Shown here: one piece after another, positions 8,656-17,668 of the stretch
Position numbering within the stretch: position 1 is the first letter of the stretch
How the letters are laid out: every line of letters starts with the position of its first letter
Assembly: GCF_028473665.1 (NCBI RefSeq)
Contig: NZ_CP098774.1
Location: forward strand, 4,087,501 to 4,151,500
Direction of reading: 5' to 3'
Source: Sphingomonas sp. QA11
GTDB lineage: Bacteria > Pseudomonadota > Alphaproteobacteria > Sphingomonadales > Sphingomonadaceae
DNA length: 64,000 nt
Program-made: the position numbers and the translations under genes
The notes under the pieces: generated by a model
The model's database searches: none
Told to the model about the DNA's origin: nothing
Seen by the model: only the letters and a program-made list of their open reading frames with translations

Positions 8656-9902
8656 CAGGCGCTCAACACCCGCGCGAGATCCCCGAACGGCACCTCGTCC
8701 TGCGTGCCGGCGCCAAGCGCTTTCACCGCGGCGACACCTTTGGCGAGTTCGTCGTCGCCGAGGATGATCGCGAAGCGCGCGCCCTGCGCATCGGCCTTCG
8801 CCAACCGCCGCTTCATATTGCCCTTGAACGCCATGTCGGCCGCGATTCCGGCGCGGCGCAAATCAGCGAGGATACCCGTCGCGCGAAGCTCGGCCGCCTC
8901 GCCCATCGGCACGATCACCGCATCGATTCGCTCCGCCGCCGGCTCGTCGATCAGCATTGCCAGCCGCTCGACGCCGGCCGCCCAGCCGACACCCGGCGTC
9001 TCGTTGCCGCCCAGCGCACCGATGAGCCCGTCATAGCGGCCCCCGGCCAGCACCGTGCCCTGCGCGCCGAGTCGGTCGGTGACGAACTCGAACGCCGTGT
9101 GCCGATAATAATCGAGACCGCGCACCAGCCGCGCGTTGCGCGTCCACGCGACTCCGGCGGCATCCAGCCCCCTGGTCACGCTTTCGAAGAAAGCACCGGC
9201 CTCGCTCGTGAGGTAGGCGTCGATATCGGGCGCAGCGTCGGCGATCGGTCGGTCCCCGGGATCCTTGGTATCGAGGATACGTAGGGGATTCCGTTCGAGA
9301 CGATCCTGACTTTCCGCAGACAGGTCGCCCTTGTGCTGCCCGAAATGGGTAATCAGCGCGGCGCGCCACGCATCGCGCGTCTCCGCATCGCCCAGCGTGT
9401 TGAGCTGCAAGGTCACGCCGTCCGAGATACCGAGTTCGCGCAGGAGCTGATCGGCGAACACCAGAAGCTCGACATCCGCCGCCGGTTCGGCCGCGCCGAT
9501 CACCTCTGCGTCGATCTGGTGAAACTGGCGGAACCGCCCCTTTTGCGGTCGCTCGTAACGGAACACGGGGCCCGCAGTCGCCAGCTTCAGCGGCGCATAT
9601 TGCTGCCAGCCTTCGGTCAGATAGGCGCGCGCGATCCCCGCGGTGAATTCGGGACGCAGCGTCAGGGAGTCCCCGCCGCGATCCTCGAAGGTGTACATTT
9701 CCTTGGAGACGACATCGGTCGTCTCGCCGAGCGAGCGCGCGAACACGGCGGTCGATTCGAACACCGGCACGTCGACGCGCTGAAACCCGTAGAGCCGCCG
9801 TACATGGTCGAATGCCGCCAGCACGCGCGCGAAGCGCCGTTGCTCGTCGCCGAAGATATCCTGCGTGCCGCGGATGCGCTTTGGGGTTTCAATACGGGCC
9901 AT
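8655..9902 (-). CDS. hisS: Histidyl-tRNA synthetase
   Basis: Class II aminoacyl-tRNA synthetase charging tRNA-His. 415 residues. Motif 1 region KRIRGTQDIFGDE at the N-terminus, motif 2 FRYERPQKGRFRQFHQ, histidine-specific LVRGLDYYRHTAFEF and motif 3 region GVGWAAGVERLAML; an anticodon-binding domain fills the last 90 residues. It is the first gene of the hisS-prfA-prmC run and is divergent from the DUF1345 membrane protein across a short intergenic region. Confidence 0.97.
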   Translation of the reverse strand: MARIETPKRIRGTQDIFGDEQRRFARVLAAFDHVRRLYGFQRVDVPVFESTAVFARSLGETTDVVSKEMYTFEDRGGDSLTLRPEFTAGIARAYLTEGWQQYAPLKLATAGPVFRYERPQKGRFRQFHQIDAEVIGAAEPAADVELLVFADQLLRELGISDGVTLQLNTLGDAETRDAWRAALITHFGQHKGDLSAESQDRLERNPLRILDTKDPGDRPIADAAPDIDAYLTSEAGAFFESVTRGLDAAGVAWTRNARLVRGLDYYRHTAFEFVTDRLGAQGTVLAGGRYDGLIGALGGNETPGVGWAAGVERLAMLIDEPAAERIDAVIVPMGEAAELRATGILADLRRAGIAADMAFKGNMKRRLAKADAQGARFAIILGDDELAKGVAAVKALGAGTQDEVPFGDLARVLSA

Positions 9903-9997
9903 AAAGGCGCGCTATCTATGCGAGGGCGGCGTCAAGCGCTAGCCTCTGGATAATGGGCGCCCAACCATGGCGCGCCGCTGTCTTCGGGGACGATGTC

Positions 9998-10633
9998 ATG
10001 CAACTCGGCAGGAAGATCGCCCCGGCGCGATTCGTCACCTTCATCTTGGTGTTCGCGGCCGGGCTCGCGATCCTGGTCCCGCTGCTCGGCAAAGGGCGCG
10101 GCACGATGGCCGCATTCGACATTGCCAGCGCCCTGTTCCTGCTGCTGGTCGCCCCCCTGCTCCGCGACACGACCGACGACATGCGGCAGCACGCCAAGGA
10201 TAATGACGCCAACCGCGCCTTGCTGCTGGCGCTCACCGCGCTGGTCTCGCTGGTGGTGCTGGTGTCGGTCGCGAGCGAGCTGCTGAGCGGCAAGGGAAAC
10301 CCGGTCTCCACCGCCTTGCTGATCGTGACGCTCGCCCTGGCCTGGCTGTTCTCGAACACCGTCTATGCCCTGCACTATGCCCATATGTTCTATTCGCGCG
10401 CCGGCGGGGGTGGTGACACCGGCGGCATCGACATCTCGAAATGTCCGGAGCCGGATTATTGGGACTTCGTCTATTTCAGCTTCACGCTGGGAATGACCTT
10501 CCAGACATCCGACACCGCCATCAGTTCCGCCCGAATCCGGCGCGTCGCGATCGGCCATTGCCTTGCTGCCTTCGTATTCAACATCGGCGTGCTGGCCTTT
10601 TCGATCAACGTGCTCGGCGGCGGCGCCGGCTGA
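9998..10633 (+). CDS. DUF1345 integral membrane protein
   Basis: 211-residue polytopic membrane protein with about five membrane segments. The family feature is YWDFVYFSFTLGMTFQTSD near the C-terminal third, followed by a last segment (LAAFVFNIGVLAFSINVL). DUF1345 has no assigned activity; it recalls small channel-like proteins but this is not shown. ATG at 9998 (MQLGRKIAP) has GGGGAC in front; the frame is open from 9953, which would add 15 non-hydrophobic residues. Confidence 0.8.
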   Translation: MQLGRKIAPARFVTFILVFAAGLAILVPLLGKGRGTMAAFDIASALFLLLVAPLLRDTTDDMRQHAKDNDANRALLLALTALVSLVVLVSVASELLSGKGNPVSTALLIVTLALAWLFSNTVYALHYAHMFYSRAGGGGDTGGIDISKCPEPDYWDFVYFSFTLGMTFQTSDTAISSARIRRVAIGHCLAAFVFNIGVLAFSINVLGGGAG

Positions 10634-10646
10634 TCGCGAAGCAACC

Positions 10647-11108
10647 TCAGCGCTCGCGCCGCACCGTCACCGAGCGCCGGCCCTTGATGTCGAAGAAATG
10701 CGCGCCGAGCATGCTGCGACGATAGGTGACCGCATCGCCGACGGCGGGCCGCTCGCCGCCACTGGTGGTGGTGCTCCACACGCTGCCATCGGCGAGCCGG
10801 AGCTCGTACAGGCCAAAGCTCTTTGGGGAAATGCCGGCGATGGTACTGCGGAATCCCGATTTGAGTGCCGCCGGCTCGGGCGCCTTCGCCTCGCGCAAGG
10901 CGGCATGATCGGGCTCCGGCCGGGCCGGTCCGGCCGCCGGGGCAGGCGTTGCAGCCGGAGCTCCCTGCTGCTGGTCGTAGCAGGCGAGCCGTCGGGCAGG
11001 ATCAGCGATCGAACGGCAATCCTGCGCCTGTCCCGGCACTGCCGAAGCCCCGATGCCGAGAACCAGGGCGGTCGAAAGCGCCGCCGCCCGATATACGCTG
11101 ATCATCAC
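10647..11108 (-). CDS. Exported protein of unknown function (RLACYD motif)
   Basis: 153 residues: signal peptide to about residue 29 (LSTALVLGIGASAVPGQAQ), then DCRSIADPARRLACYDQQ, a short two-cysteine motif found at the N-terminus of several proteobacterial periplasmic proteins. A Pro/Ala-rich linker follows and then a C-terminal beta domain (FRSTIAGISPKSFGLYELRL). Two adjacent ATG codons are possible (11108, 11105). An inverted repeat AGGAT-5-ATCCT sits about 16-30 bases upstream and overlaps the likely -10 box. Confidence 0.65.
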   Translation of the reverse strand: MMISVYRAAALSTALVLGIGASAVPGQAQDCRSIADPARRLACYDQQQGAPAATPAPAAGPARPEPDHAALREAKAPEPAALKSGFRSTIAGISPKSFGLYELRLADGSVWSTTTSGGERPAVGDAVTYRRSMLGAHFFDIKGRRSVTVRRER

Positions 11109-11123
11109 CCGGACCGCTCCTAT

Positions 11124-11138
11124 AGGATATATAATCCT
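11124..11138. promoter_or_regulatory. AGGAT-ATATA-ATCCT inverted repeat in front of the exported protein gene
   Basis: Perfect 5-bp arms around an AT centre that could also serve as the -10 region of the minus-strand gene ending at 10647. Possible operator; no regulator can be assigned. Confidence 0.35.
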
Positions 11139-11209
11139 GAAACCCTAGCGCGGCGACGGGCGGGACGCCATAGCCGCGTTGGGTTTGCGACCCCGGTCTG
11201 CCGTCCAAT

Positions 11210-12106
11210 TCAGGCAGCGTCGGCAATTTCCAGCGCGCCCTGGCCACGCAATCGCTCCGCATCGCGCGCCGGCGGGCAGCCGAACATCCGCGCATATTCC
11301 CGGCTGAACTGCGATGCACTTTCATAGCCGACCGAATAGGCCGCGCGCGAGGCATCGGCGCTGGCGATCAGCAGCCGGCGCGCCTGCTGGAGGCGCAGCG
11401 ATTTCTGATATTGCAACGGGCTCATCGCCGTTGCCTGCTTGAAGTGCCGGTGAAAGGAAGCGGGGCTCATCCCGGCGATCTCCGCCAGCGTCTCGACCCG
11501 GAGCGGCTTGTCGAAATGGGTCCGGATCCAGCTGATCGCGGCGCGCACCTGCGACAAGCGACTGTCGGCCATCGCCGCCTGGCGCAGCAGGCCGCCCTGC
11601 GGCCCCTGCAGGATACGATAGAGGATCTCCCGCTCGAGCATCGGCGCCAGCACCGGGACATCGCCGGGAGACTCGAACAGGGCAAGCAGCCTCGCCCAGG
11701 AATCGAGCAGCTGCGACGTCACCGAACCGACCGCGAAGCCGGCGGTCGGCTCCTCCGCCCGGAGTGGCAGGTCCGACAGCAGGGACGTCACCGCGTCCTG
11801 GTTCAACGCCATGCTGACCACGATGTAAGGCTTGTCCGCGCTTGCCTCGACGATGCAGCCAGACACCGGCAGGTCGATCGAGGCGATCAGCTGGTCAGCC
11901 GCGCCATAGTGCAACAGGCGGTCGCCGATCATCACCTGCTTCGCCCCCTGCAGGACGATGCAGATCATCGGCTCGTACATGCCGGGCAGGGCCCCGGTCG
12001 GCGCCCCGCTGACGTGCACCGCCAGACGCGGGATCACACCGCCACGCCGGCCATCGTCGTGATGCCGCAAGGCAAGGGCGCACAATCGATCGAGCTGGTC
12101 CTGCAT
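11210..12106 (-). CDS. AraC-family transcriptional regulator (AraC_N cupin type)
   Basis: 298 residues: an N-terminal AraC_N cupin domain (residues about 25-180, with GMYEPMICIVLQGAKQVMIG) and a C-terminal pair of helix-turn-helix motifs (LAEIAGMSPASFHRHFKQAT, then AAYSVGYESASQFSREYARM). This subfamily often sits beside oxidoreductase genes and senses small organic molecules. It is divergent from the SDR and alcohol dehydrogenase genes at 12270 and 13271, so it probably regulates them; the inducer is unknown. Confidence 0.92.
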   Translation of the reverse strand: MQDQLDRLCALALRHHDDGRRGGVIPRLAVHVSGAPTGALPGMYEPMICIVLQGAKQVMIGDRLLHYGAADQLIASIDLPVSGCIVEASADKPYIVVSMALNQDAVTSLLSDLPLRAEEPTAGFAVGSVTSQLLDSWARLLALFESPGDVPVLAPMLEREILYRILQGPQGGLLRQAAMADSRLSQVRAAISWIRTHFDKPLRVETLAEIAGMSPASFHRHFKQATAMSPLQYQKSLRLQQARRLLIASADASRAAYSVGYESASQFSREYARMFGCPPARDAERLRGQGALEIADAA

Positions 12107-12269
12107 GGCTGCAACATGGCGCGCAGGACGACCGAAACAAGCGCAAACGGGACGCGTGCCGTTCGACTGATAGGATCAGGCAAGAACTCGACACGATCAG
12201 GCGCGCGGATCGGGGGAGCGCCGACCAGATAGGCGCCGCAACCTGCCCACCCTTTGCGAGGAAATCCCC

Positions 12270-13232
12270 ATGAGCGGCACTTTCGGCGACACCACGACCA
12301 CCGACGAAATACTCGACGGCGTATCCCTGCGCGGCAAGCGCATCCTGGTGACCGGCGCCTCGGCCGGCCTCGGCGTCGAGACCGCACGCGCGCTTGCTGC
12401 TCACGGGGCGCATGTGGTCGGCGCCGCGCGCGACCTCGACAAGGCCGAACGTGCGACCCGGGTCGTGCGCGAACAGGCGGCCAATGGCGGCAGCCTCGAT
12501 CTGGTCCAGCTCGACCTCGCCGATCTCGCCAGCGTGCGCGCCTGCGCCGATGCGCTGGTTGCCGATGGCCGCCGCTTCGACGTGGTGATCGCCAATGCCG
12601 GTGTCATGGCGACCCCGAAAGGTACCACCGCCGACGGGTTCGAGACCCAGTTCGGCACCAACCATCTCGGCCATTTCGTGCTGGTCAACCGGATCGCCTC
12701 GCTGATCAATGCGGGCGGGCGGCTGGTGAACCTGTCCTCGGCGGGCCATCGCTTCGCCGATGTCGATCTCGACGACCCCAATTTCGAGCACACGCCCTAT
12801 GCCGAATTCGTCGCCTATGGCCGTTCCAAGACCGCCAATATCCTGTTCGCGGTCGAGTTCGACCGGCGCCACAAGGAACGGGGTATCCGCGCCACCGCGG
12901 TCCATCCCGGCGGCATCCACACCGAACTCGCCCGCCATATGACTCAGGAGGCGATGGACGCGCTGATCACATCGATCAACGAAACCCAAGCCGCGGCGGG
13001 GGGCGTCCCTTTCCGCTTCAAGACCATCCCGCAAGGCGCCGCGACCTCGGTCTGGGCCGCGATCGTCGCCGCGCCGGAAGAGGTCGGCGGCCGATATTGC
13101 GAGGATTGTCATGTCGCCGAACTGGTCGAAGGCGAGGGCCTTCGCGGCGGCGTGCGCCCCTATGCGCTGGACCCGGACCACGCCCGGGCACTCTGGGCGA
13201 AGAGCGAGGAGATGGTGGGCGAACGTTTCTGA
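12270..13232 (+). CDS. SDR-family oxidoreductase (retinol-dehydrogenase-like)
   Basis: 320-residue NAD(P)-dependent short-chain dehydrogenase of the longer, retinol/WW-oxidoreductase-like type. Rossmann motif TGASAGLG at about residues 29-36, NAGVM near residue 109, and the catalytic YGRSKTAN (Tyr-x3-Lys). The C-terminal extension with CEDCHVAELVEGE is usual for these bacterial members. First gene of a pair with the zinc alcohol dehydrogenase 38 bases downstream, divergent from an AraC regulator. The substrate is unknown. Confidence 0.9.
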   Translation: MSGTFGDTTTTDEILDGVSLRGKRILVTGASAGLGVETARALAAHGAHVVGAARDLDKAERATRVVREQAANGGSLDLVQLDLADLASVRACADALVADGRRFDVVIANAGVMATPKGTTADGFETQFGTNHLGHFVLVNRIASLINAGGRLVNLSSAGHRFADVDLDDPNFEHTPYAEFVAYGRSKTANILFAVEFDRRHKERGIRATAVHPGGIHTELARHMTQEAMDALITSINETQAAAGGVPFRFKTIPQGAATSVWAAIVAAPEEVGGRYCEDCHVAELVEGEGLRGGVRPYALDPDHARALWAKSEEMVGERF

Positions 13233-13270
13233 CCGCCGCCCGCCACCAACACCGGCAACGGGAGTATCAC

Positions 13271-14314
13271 ATGAAGACCATCGGCTATGCGGCGCAGGAC
13301 GCCGAATCCCCCCTCGCGCCGTTCGCCTTCGAACGACGCGCGCTGCGCGACAACGACGTGGCGATCGACATCCTCTATTGCGGCGTCTGCCATTCCGACC
13401 TGCACATGACCCGCAACGACTGGGGCGGGGCGATCTATCCCTCGATCCCGGGCCATGAGATCATCGGGCGCGTCTCGGCCGTCGGTGGCGACGTCACGCA
13501 TCACAAGATCGGCGACCAGGTCGCTGTCGGCACGATCGTCGACAGCTGCCAGCACTGCGACCAGTGCCTGAAGCACGAGGAGCAGATGTGCCGCGAGGGC
13601 GTGACGCTCACTTATAACGGGCGGGACCGGATCACCGGCGACCTTACTTATGGCGGCTATTCGAAGCAGATCGTCGTGCGCGAGGAGTTCGTTCTGGCGC
13701 TGCCCAAAGGACTCGATCCGGCCCGTGCGGCGCCCCTGCTCTGCGCCGGCATCACCACCTGGTCGCCCCTGCGCACCTGGAATGTCGTGCCCGGCAGCCG
13801 GGTCGGCGTCATCGGGCTTGGCGGGCTCGGCCATATGGCGGTGAAGCTTGCGGTCGGGCTTGGCGCGGAGGTGACGGTCATCACCCGGTCGGATGCCAAG
13901 GCGGCCGATGCGCTCGCGCTCGGTGCGGGGCGCGTGCTGGTTTCAGGCGACGACGCCGCGATGCAGGCGGCGGCCTCGTCCTTCGACCTGATCATCGACA
14001 CGATTCCGGTGGGCCACGACCTGTCGCCCTATCTCGGGCTGCTCGACGTGGATTCGACATTGGTGATCGTCGGCGCGCTGGCGATGATGGACAGCTATTC
14101 GAGCCTGCCGCTGATCATGGGCCGCCGGCGCATCTCGGGGTCGCCGGTCGGCGGCACGGTCGAGACCCAGGAGATGCTCGCTTTCTGCGCGGAAAAGGAC
14201 ATCCTGCCCGATTGCGAGATCATCCCGATCCAGCAGATCAACCATGCGTTCGAGCGGATGGAACGGAGCGACGTGCGCTACCGGTTCGTGATCGACATGG
14301 CCTCGCTTGCATGA
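13271..14314 (+). CDS. Zinc-dependent NAD(P) alcohol dehydrogenase (YahK/cinnamyl-ADH type)
   Basis: 347-residue medium-chain dehydrogenase that interconverts alcohols and aldehydes. The catalytic zinc site is CGVCHSDLH and GHEIIG, the structural zinc site the four cysteines of CQHCDQCLKHEEQMC, and the Rossmann loop GLGGLGHMAVKLA. GGGAG stands nine bases before ATG 13271. A much longer reading frame exists upstream in the same phase but is only a shadow of the SDR gene. Probably co-transcribed with the SDR and regulated by the AraC protein. Confidence 0.92.
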   Translation: MKTIGYAAQDAESPLAPFAFERRALRDNDVAIDILYCGVCHSDLHMTRNDWGGAIYPSIPGHEIIGRVSAVGGDVTHHKIGDQVAVGTIVDSCQHCDQCLKHEEQMCREGVTLTYNGRDRITGDLTYGGYSKQIVVREEFVLALPKGLDPARAAPLLCAGITTWSPLRTWNVVPGSRVGVIGLGGLGHMAVKLAVGLGAEVTVITRSDAKAADALALGAGRVLVSGDDAAMQAAASSFDLIIDTIPVGHDLSPYLGLLDVDSTLVIVGALAMMDSYSSLPLIMGRRRISGSPVGGTVETQEMLAFCAEKDILPDCEIIPIQQINHAFERMERSDVRYRFVIDMASLA

Positions 14315-14321
14315 CGGCCCC

Positions 14322-14350
14322 GCGCTGAGCGCCTGACCGGCGCTCAGCGC
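14322..14350. terminator. Hairpin between convergent alcohol dehydrogenase and 2OG-oxygenase genes
   Basis: GCGCTGAGCGCC and GGCGCTCAGCGC form a perfect 12-bp stem with loop TGACC. It lies eight bases past the alcohol dehydrogenase stop and includes the stop codon of the oxygenase gene. No T-run follows on either strand, so a bidirectional, possibly factor-assisted, terminator is an inference. Confidence 0.55.
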
Positions 14351-15036
14351 GCGTCGTGGAAGATGATGCCAAGCGTGTGGCGATGGCCCGTGCGGACCTT
14401 GCTGACCCCATGCCGCAACGCCACCCGGTAATCGCCGCGCGTGCCGCGGTGTGGCCGCTGGTTGACCGCGAACACCACGGCATCACCCCTCGCGAGCGGC
14501 ACCACCTCGGCGCGCGACTGCATGCGCGGGCGTTGCTCGGTCAGCACGAACTCGCCGCCGGTGAAGTCCTCGCCGGGCGCCGACAGCAGGATGGCGACCT
14601 GTAGCGGAAAGACATGCTCGCCATACAGATCCTGGTGGAGGCAATTATAGTCGCCCGCGCCGTAGCGGAGCAGCAGCGGCGTCGGCCGCGACTGCCCCGC
14701 CTCATGGCACCGGTCGAGAAACGCCGCGTGATCGCCGGGGAAACGCACATCGATCCCCATGCGTTCGTTCCAGCGATTGGCGATCGGGGCAAGGCGCGGA
14801 TAGAGCGCGCCCCGCAGCCCCGCGACCAGCGGCGGCAGGGGATAGGCGAAATAGCGATATTCGCCTTGCCCGAAGCCGTGCCGCGCCATCACCACATGGC
14901 TGCGGAAGGCCGGCCCCGGCCCATAGAGCGCGGCGGTGGCATCGCACTCGGCGGCGGAGAGCAGGCCGGGCAGCATCGCCCAGCCCTGCCCATCCAGTTC
15001 AGCCTGCACGACGCTCCAGTCGATCGCCTCGATCAC
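14344..15036 (-). CDS. 2OG-Fe(II) oxygenase, putative oxidative DNA-alkylation repair (Oxygenase-NA type)
   Basis: About 230 residues. Iron ligands are visible as CLHQDLYGEHVFPLQ (H-x-D) and the distal HRGTRGDYR (His plus 2OG-binding Arg). The match to the Oxygenase-NA family (formerly DUF2086), proposed to act on damaged DNA, is from memory of family features. GTG at 15036 overlaps the ogt stop as GTGA; longer starts run inside ogt. The direct coupling to the O6-alkylguanine repair protein supports a role in alkylation repair, but the substrate is unproven. Confidence 0.82.
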   Translation of the reverse strand: MIEAIDWSVVQAELDGQGWAMLPGLLSAAECDATAALYGPGPAFRSHVVMARHGFGQGEYRYFAYPLPPLVAGLRGALYPRLAPIANRWNERMGIDVRFPGDHAAFLDRCHEAGQSRPTPLLLRYGAGDYNCLHQDLYGEHVFPLQVAILLSAPGEDFTGGEFVLTEQRPRMQSRAEVVPLARGDAVVFAVNQRPHRGTRGDYRVALRHGVSKVRTGHRHTLGIIFHDAR

Positions 15037-15521
15037 GCCGCCTGCCCGCTTTCGAGGCCGAGCAGCCGCTCCTTCGCTGCCAGTCCGCCGGCAAAGCCGG
15101 TCAGCGCGCCGTTCGATCCGATCACCCGGTGGCATGGCGCGATGATCGAGATCGGGTTCTTCCCGTTCGCCGCGCCAACCGCCCGCACCGCGCTCGGCCT
15201 GCCGACCTGCCGGGCGATCTCAGCATAGCTGCGCGTCTCGCCGAACGGGATGGTCAGCAGCGCCTGCCACACGCTCTTCTGGAAATCGGTGCCCGCGAAA
15301 TCGAGCGGAACGGTGAACGCGGTCAGCGCGCCGGCGAAATACGCGTCGAGCTGTCGCCCGGTCTCGACCAGCACGGGATGGTCCGCATCCTCGACCATCG
15401 CGCCCAGCCGGACTCTGCCCGGACGATCATTCTCCCACAGGATCGCGGCCAGCCCCTTGTCGCTCGCGACCAGCTTCAGGTCGCCGACCGGCGACGGGAT
15501 CGTCTTGTAAGAATAGGTCAT
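15033..15521 (-). CDS. ogt: Methylated-DNA--protein-cysteine S-methyltransferase
   Basis: 162-residue suicide repair protein that transfers alkyl groups from O6-alkylguanine to its own cysteine. The active-site PCHRVIGSNGALTGFAGG and the HTH-like FGETRSYAEIARQVGRPSAVR are clear. Length and lack of an Ada N-domain identify the Ogt type. It is first in a two-gene operon with the 2OG-oxygenase, overlapping by four bases. Confidence 0.95.
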   Translation of the reverse strand: MTYSYKTIPSPVGDLKLVASDKGLAAILWENDRPGRVRLGAMVEDADHPVLVETGRQLDAYFAGALTAFTVPLDFAGTDFQKSVWQALLTIPFGETRSYAEIARQVGRPSAVRAVGAANGKNPISIIAPCHRVIGSNGALTGFAGGLAAKERLLGLESGQAA

Positions 15522-15606
15522 GTCGTTGCTCCGTTCTTGCGGATCATGACATGGGCCCGGGCGCCGATCGACGCACCCCGGAGATTGCCTTCAAAATTTA
15601 TGCGGC

Positions 15607-15639
15607 CCGGCGGGGAGCGAACGATATCCTCCCCGCCGG
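15607..15639 (-). terminator. Hairpin terminator after the receptor/serine-hydrolase operon
   Basis: CCGGCGGGGAG / CTCCCCGCCGG, a perfect 11-bp stem, lies 18 bases downstream of the serine hydrolase stop on the minus strand and is followed by GCCGCATAAATTTT. The T-rich stretch is not immediate, so terminator strength is uncertain. Confidence 0.6.
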
Positions 15640-15657
15640 TACCGGTTGCGCCCCGCC

Positions 15658-17649
15658 CTAGAAGTTCAGGCCGGGCGTCATCGTCCGCAGGCTGAACGCC
15701 AGCCAGACCAGATAGACGGCTGAGATCGCGACCAGCACGGTCCATCCCGTCGCCAGTCGCTTGCGGTCCGGGCTGCGTGCCATCGTCCAGGTGTTCCAGA
15801 GGGTCAACGCGGTGCCCGCGACGGCGACCAGCGTCAGCAGCTGCAGCAGCCGCATCCAGATATCGAGCCGCCCGTCGAGCGCCGCGAGGTTGCTGCCCAG
15901 CACCGCCAGCATCGTCATCCAGCCACCCGCGACGATCACCGCGATCCACGCGGTGAGTCGTGTCGCGCGGTGCAGCATCAGCGGCCGCCCCGCGATCGAC
16001 GGCCGATAGCCGTACCGGCGCCGCACCAGCGCAACGATCGGCCAGGACAGGGCGGTCAACAGCATCACCGCCAGCGCCGCGAGCAGCGTCGGCACGATCC
16101 ACCCGGCGTTCAACGATGCGGCAGCCGGGAGGAACAGGATGATCGCGGCGATTCCCTTGGGCGCCAGCGCGACGACCTTGCCGTCCTTCACCAGCGCGCC
16201 GAGCCGATCGTCGCCGCCGACCTCCTGCCACTGCCATGGCGCCACCTCGCGCCAGCGCTTCGGCGCGCCGGCGGCATCGGTCAGGGCTGACACCGTGATC
16301 GTGTTGTCGTCGTTGAGCACGACCGTCGCCTCGCCAAGCAAGGTGGCGATACGGAGCCAGTTGGTCAGCGAGCCGCGGCTGCTGACATAATGGCCGACCA
16401 GCAGGCGCCCATGCTCCGCTGCCGTGGCCAGCGTCGGCAGTTCAGGCGCGGGCTGCGGGAAATAGCGGTCGGTGAAGCTCTCGAACAGCTTGCCGCGCAG
16501 GGTGTGTGCGGCCCCGGCCTTGCCCGAGCTGTTGAACGACACGAACAGCCCGACATTCTTGTCGAGATACAGATGCAGGTCGGAATGGAACCAGTTGGTG
16601 TCGCCGCCATGCCCGACGATGTTCAGCCCGTTGCGATCCTCATGATAGAAGCCGAGCGCCATGCCCGGCAGCCCGGGGATCGGCGTGTTCGCGGTCGCAT
16701 GCATCAGCGCGGCGGTCTGCGGGCTGAGCAGGGGCCCGCCCTGGGCGAGGTGCGCGATCATGAACTGGGCCATGTCGGCACCGGTCGAGGACAGCGCCCC
16801 GGCCGGGGACATCGGGATGATCTCGAATTTCTGCGGTTCGCCCGACGCGACGTCATAGCCCCGCGCCAAGCCCGCGGCGAGCGCCGGCGGCAGCGGCTGG
16901 GCGAAGCTCGAATGACGCATGCCGAGCGGCGCCAGGATATGGCGCTGGACATAGTCGTCGAACTTCTCGCCCGAGACCCGCTCGACCAGATAGCCGGCGA
17001 GCGAGGCGCCATAGTTGGAATAGGAAGCCGTGCTGCCCGGCGCATAGATCCGGTGCGGCACCCAGCGCTTGAGCACCGCGTCCAGCGGCCGGTTGTCCTC
17101 TGGCTTGGTCGTGATGAGGTACTTCGCCGTCTCCTCGAAGCCCGAGGTGTGAGTCATCAGGTTCCGCAGCGTGATCGGCTTGCCGTAGGCAGGCGGAATG
17201 GTGAAATCGAGATAGGCGTTCACATCCTTGTCGAGATCGAGCTTGCCCGCCTGGACCTGCTGCATCACGGCCGTCCAGGTGAACAGCTTCGAGACCGAGC
17301 CGGGCCGGAACAATGTCGCCGCCGGATCGACCCGCTTGCCGGTCTTCACATCGGCCTTGCCGAAGCCCCGCTGGGTCAGGACCTTGCCGTCCTTGACCAC
17401 GACGACCACCGCCCCCGCGATTCCGCCCGATTCGATGCCATAGGGCATCAGCCCGTCGAGCCAGCTGTCGACGTCAGTCGCGGTCAGTTGCGCGCCGCCC
17501 GTCGACCGGGCCGGCGTATCGGCAGGCGTCGTCGCCCCGGCCGGGGCGATCGGCGCCGCCGGGACGGACGCGCGCGGCGACTGTCCCGACGCCGGCAGCG
17601 CCAGTGCCGCAAGGCACAAGGCGATGGTCTTCACGATTCGCATGCTCAT
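15658..17649 (-). CDS. Serine hydrolase, class C beta-lactamase/esterase fold with C-terminal membrane segments
   Basis: About 663 residues. The signal peptide is MSMRIVKTIALCLAALALPA. The penicillin-binding-protein/beta-lactamase domain shows the nucleophile motif SVSK (RPGSVSKLFTW), the YSN motif in STASYSNYGASLAGYLVE, and HGG in VGHGGDTNWFHSD. After a beta-rich region the C-terminus has about four hydrophobic segments, so the catalytic domain is probably held at the membrane facing the periplasm. ATG at 17649 has GGGGAGGA close by; a second ATG is at 17643. It follows the TonB receptor by 19 bases. D-amino-acid peptidase activity would fit the epimerase nearby but is only inferred. Confidence 0.85.
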   Translation of the reverse strand: MSMRIVKTIALCLAALALPASGQSPRASVPAAPIAPAGATTPADTPARSTGGAQLTATDVDSWLDGLMPYGIESGGIAGAVVVVVKDGKVLTQRGFGKADVKTGKRVDPAATLFRPGSVSKLFTWTAVMQQVQAGKLDLDKDVNAYLDFTIPPAYGKPITLRNLMTHTSGFEETAKYLITTKPEDNRPLDAVLKRWVPHRIYAPGSTASYSNYGASLAGYLVERVSGEKFDDYVQRHILAPLGMRHSSFAQPLPPALAAGLARGYDVASGEPQKFEIIPMSPAGALSSTGADMAQFMIAHLAQGGPLLSPQTAALMHATANTPIPGLPGMALGFYHEDRNGLNIVGHGGDTNWFHSDLHLYLDKNVGLFVSFNSSGKAGAAHTLRGKLFESFTDRYFPQPAPELPTLATAAEHGRLLVGHYVSSRGSLTNWLRIATLLGEATVVLNDDNTITVSALTDAAGAPKRWREVAPWQWQEVGGDDRLGALVKDGKVVALAPKGIAAIILFLPAAASLNAGWIVPTLLAALAVMLLTALSWPIVALVRRRYGYRPSIAGRPLMLHRATRLTAWIAVIVAGGWMTMLAVLGSNLAALDGRLDIWMRLLQLLTLVAVAGTALTLWNTWTMARSPDRKRLATGWTVLVAISAVYLVWLAFSLRTMTPGLNF

Positions 17650-17668
17650 GCTTCCTCCCCTTTTTTGA

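Noticed and set aside
12254..13270. N-terminal extension of the alcohol dehydrogenase frame
   Set aside because: Out-of-phase shadow of the SDR gene; the true start has a ribosome site at 13271.
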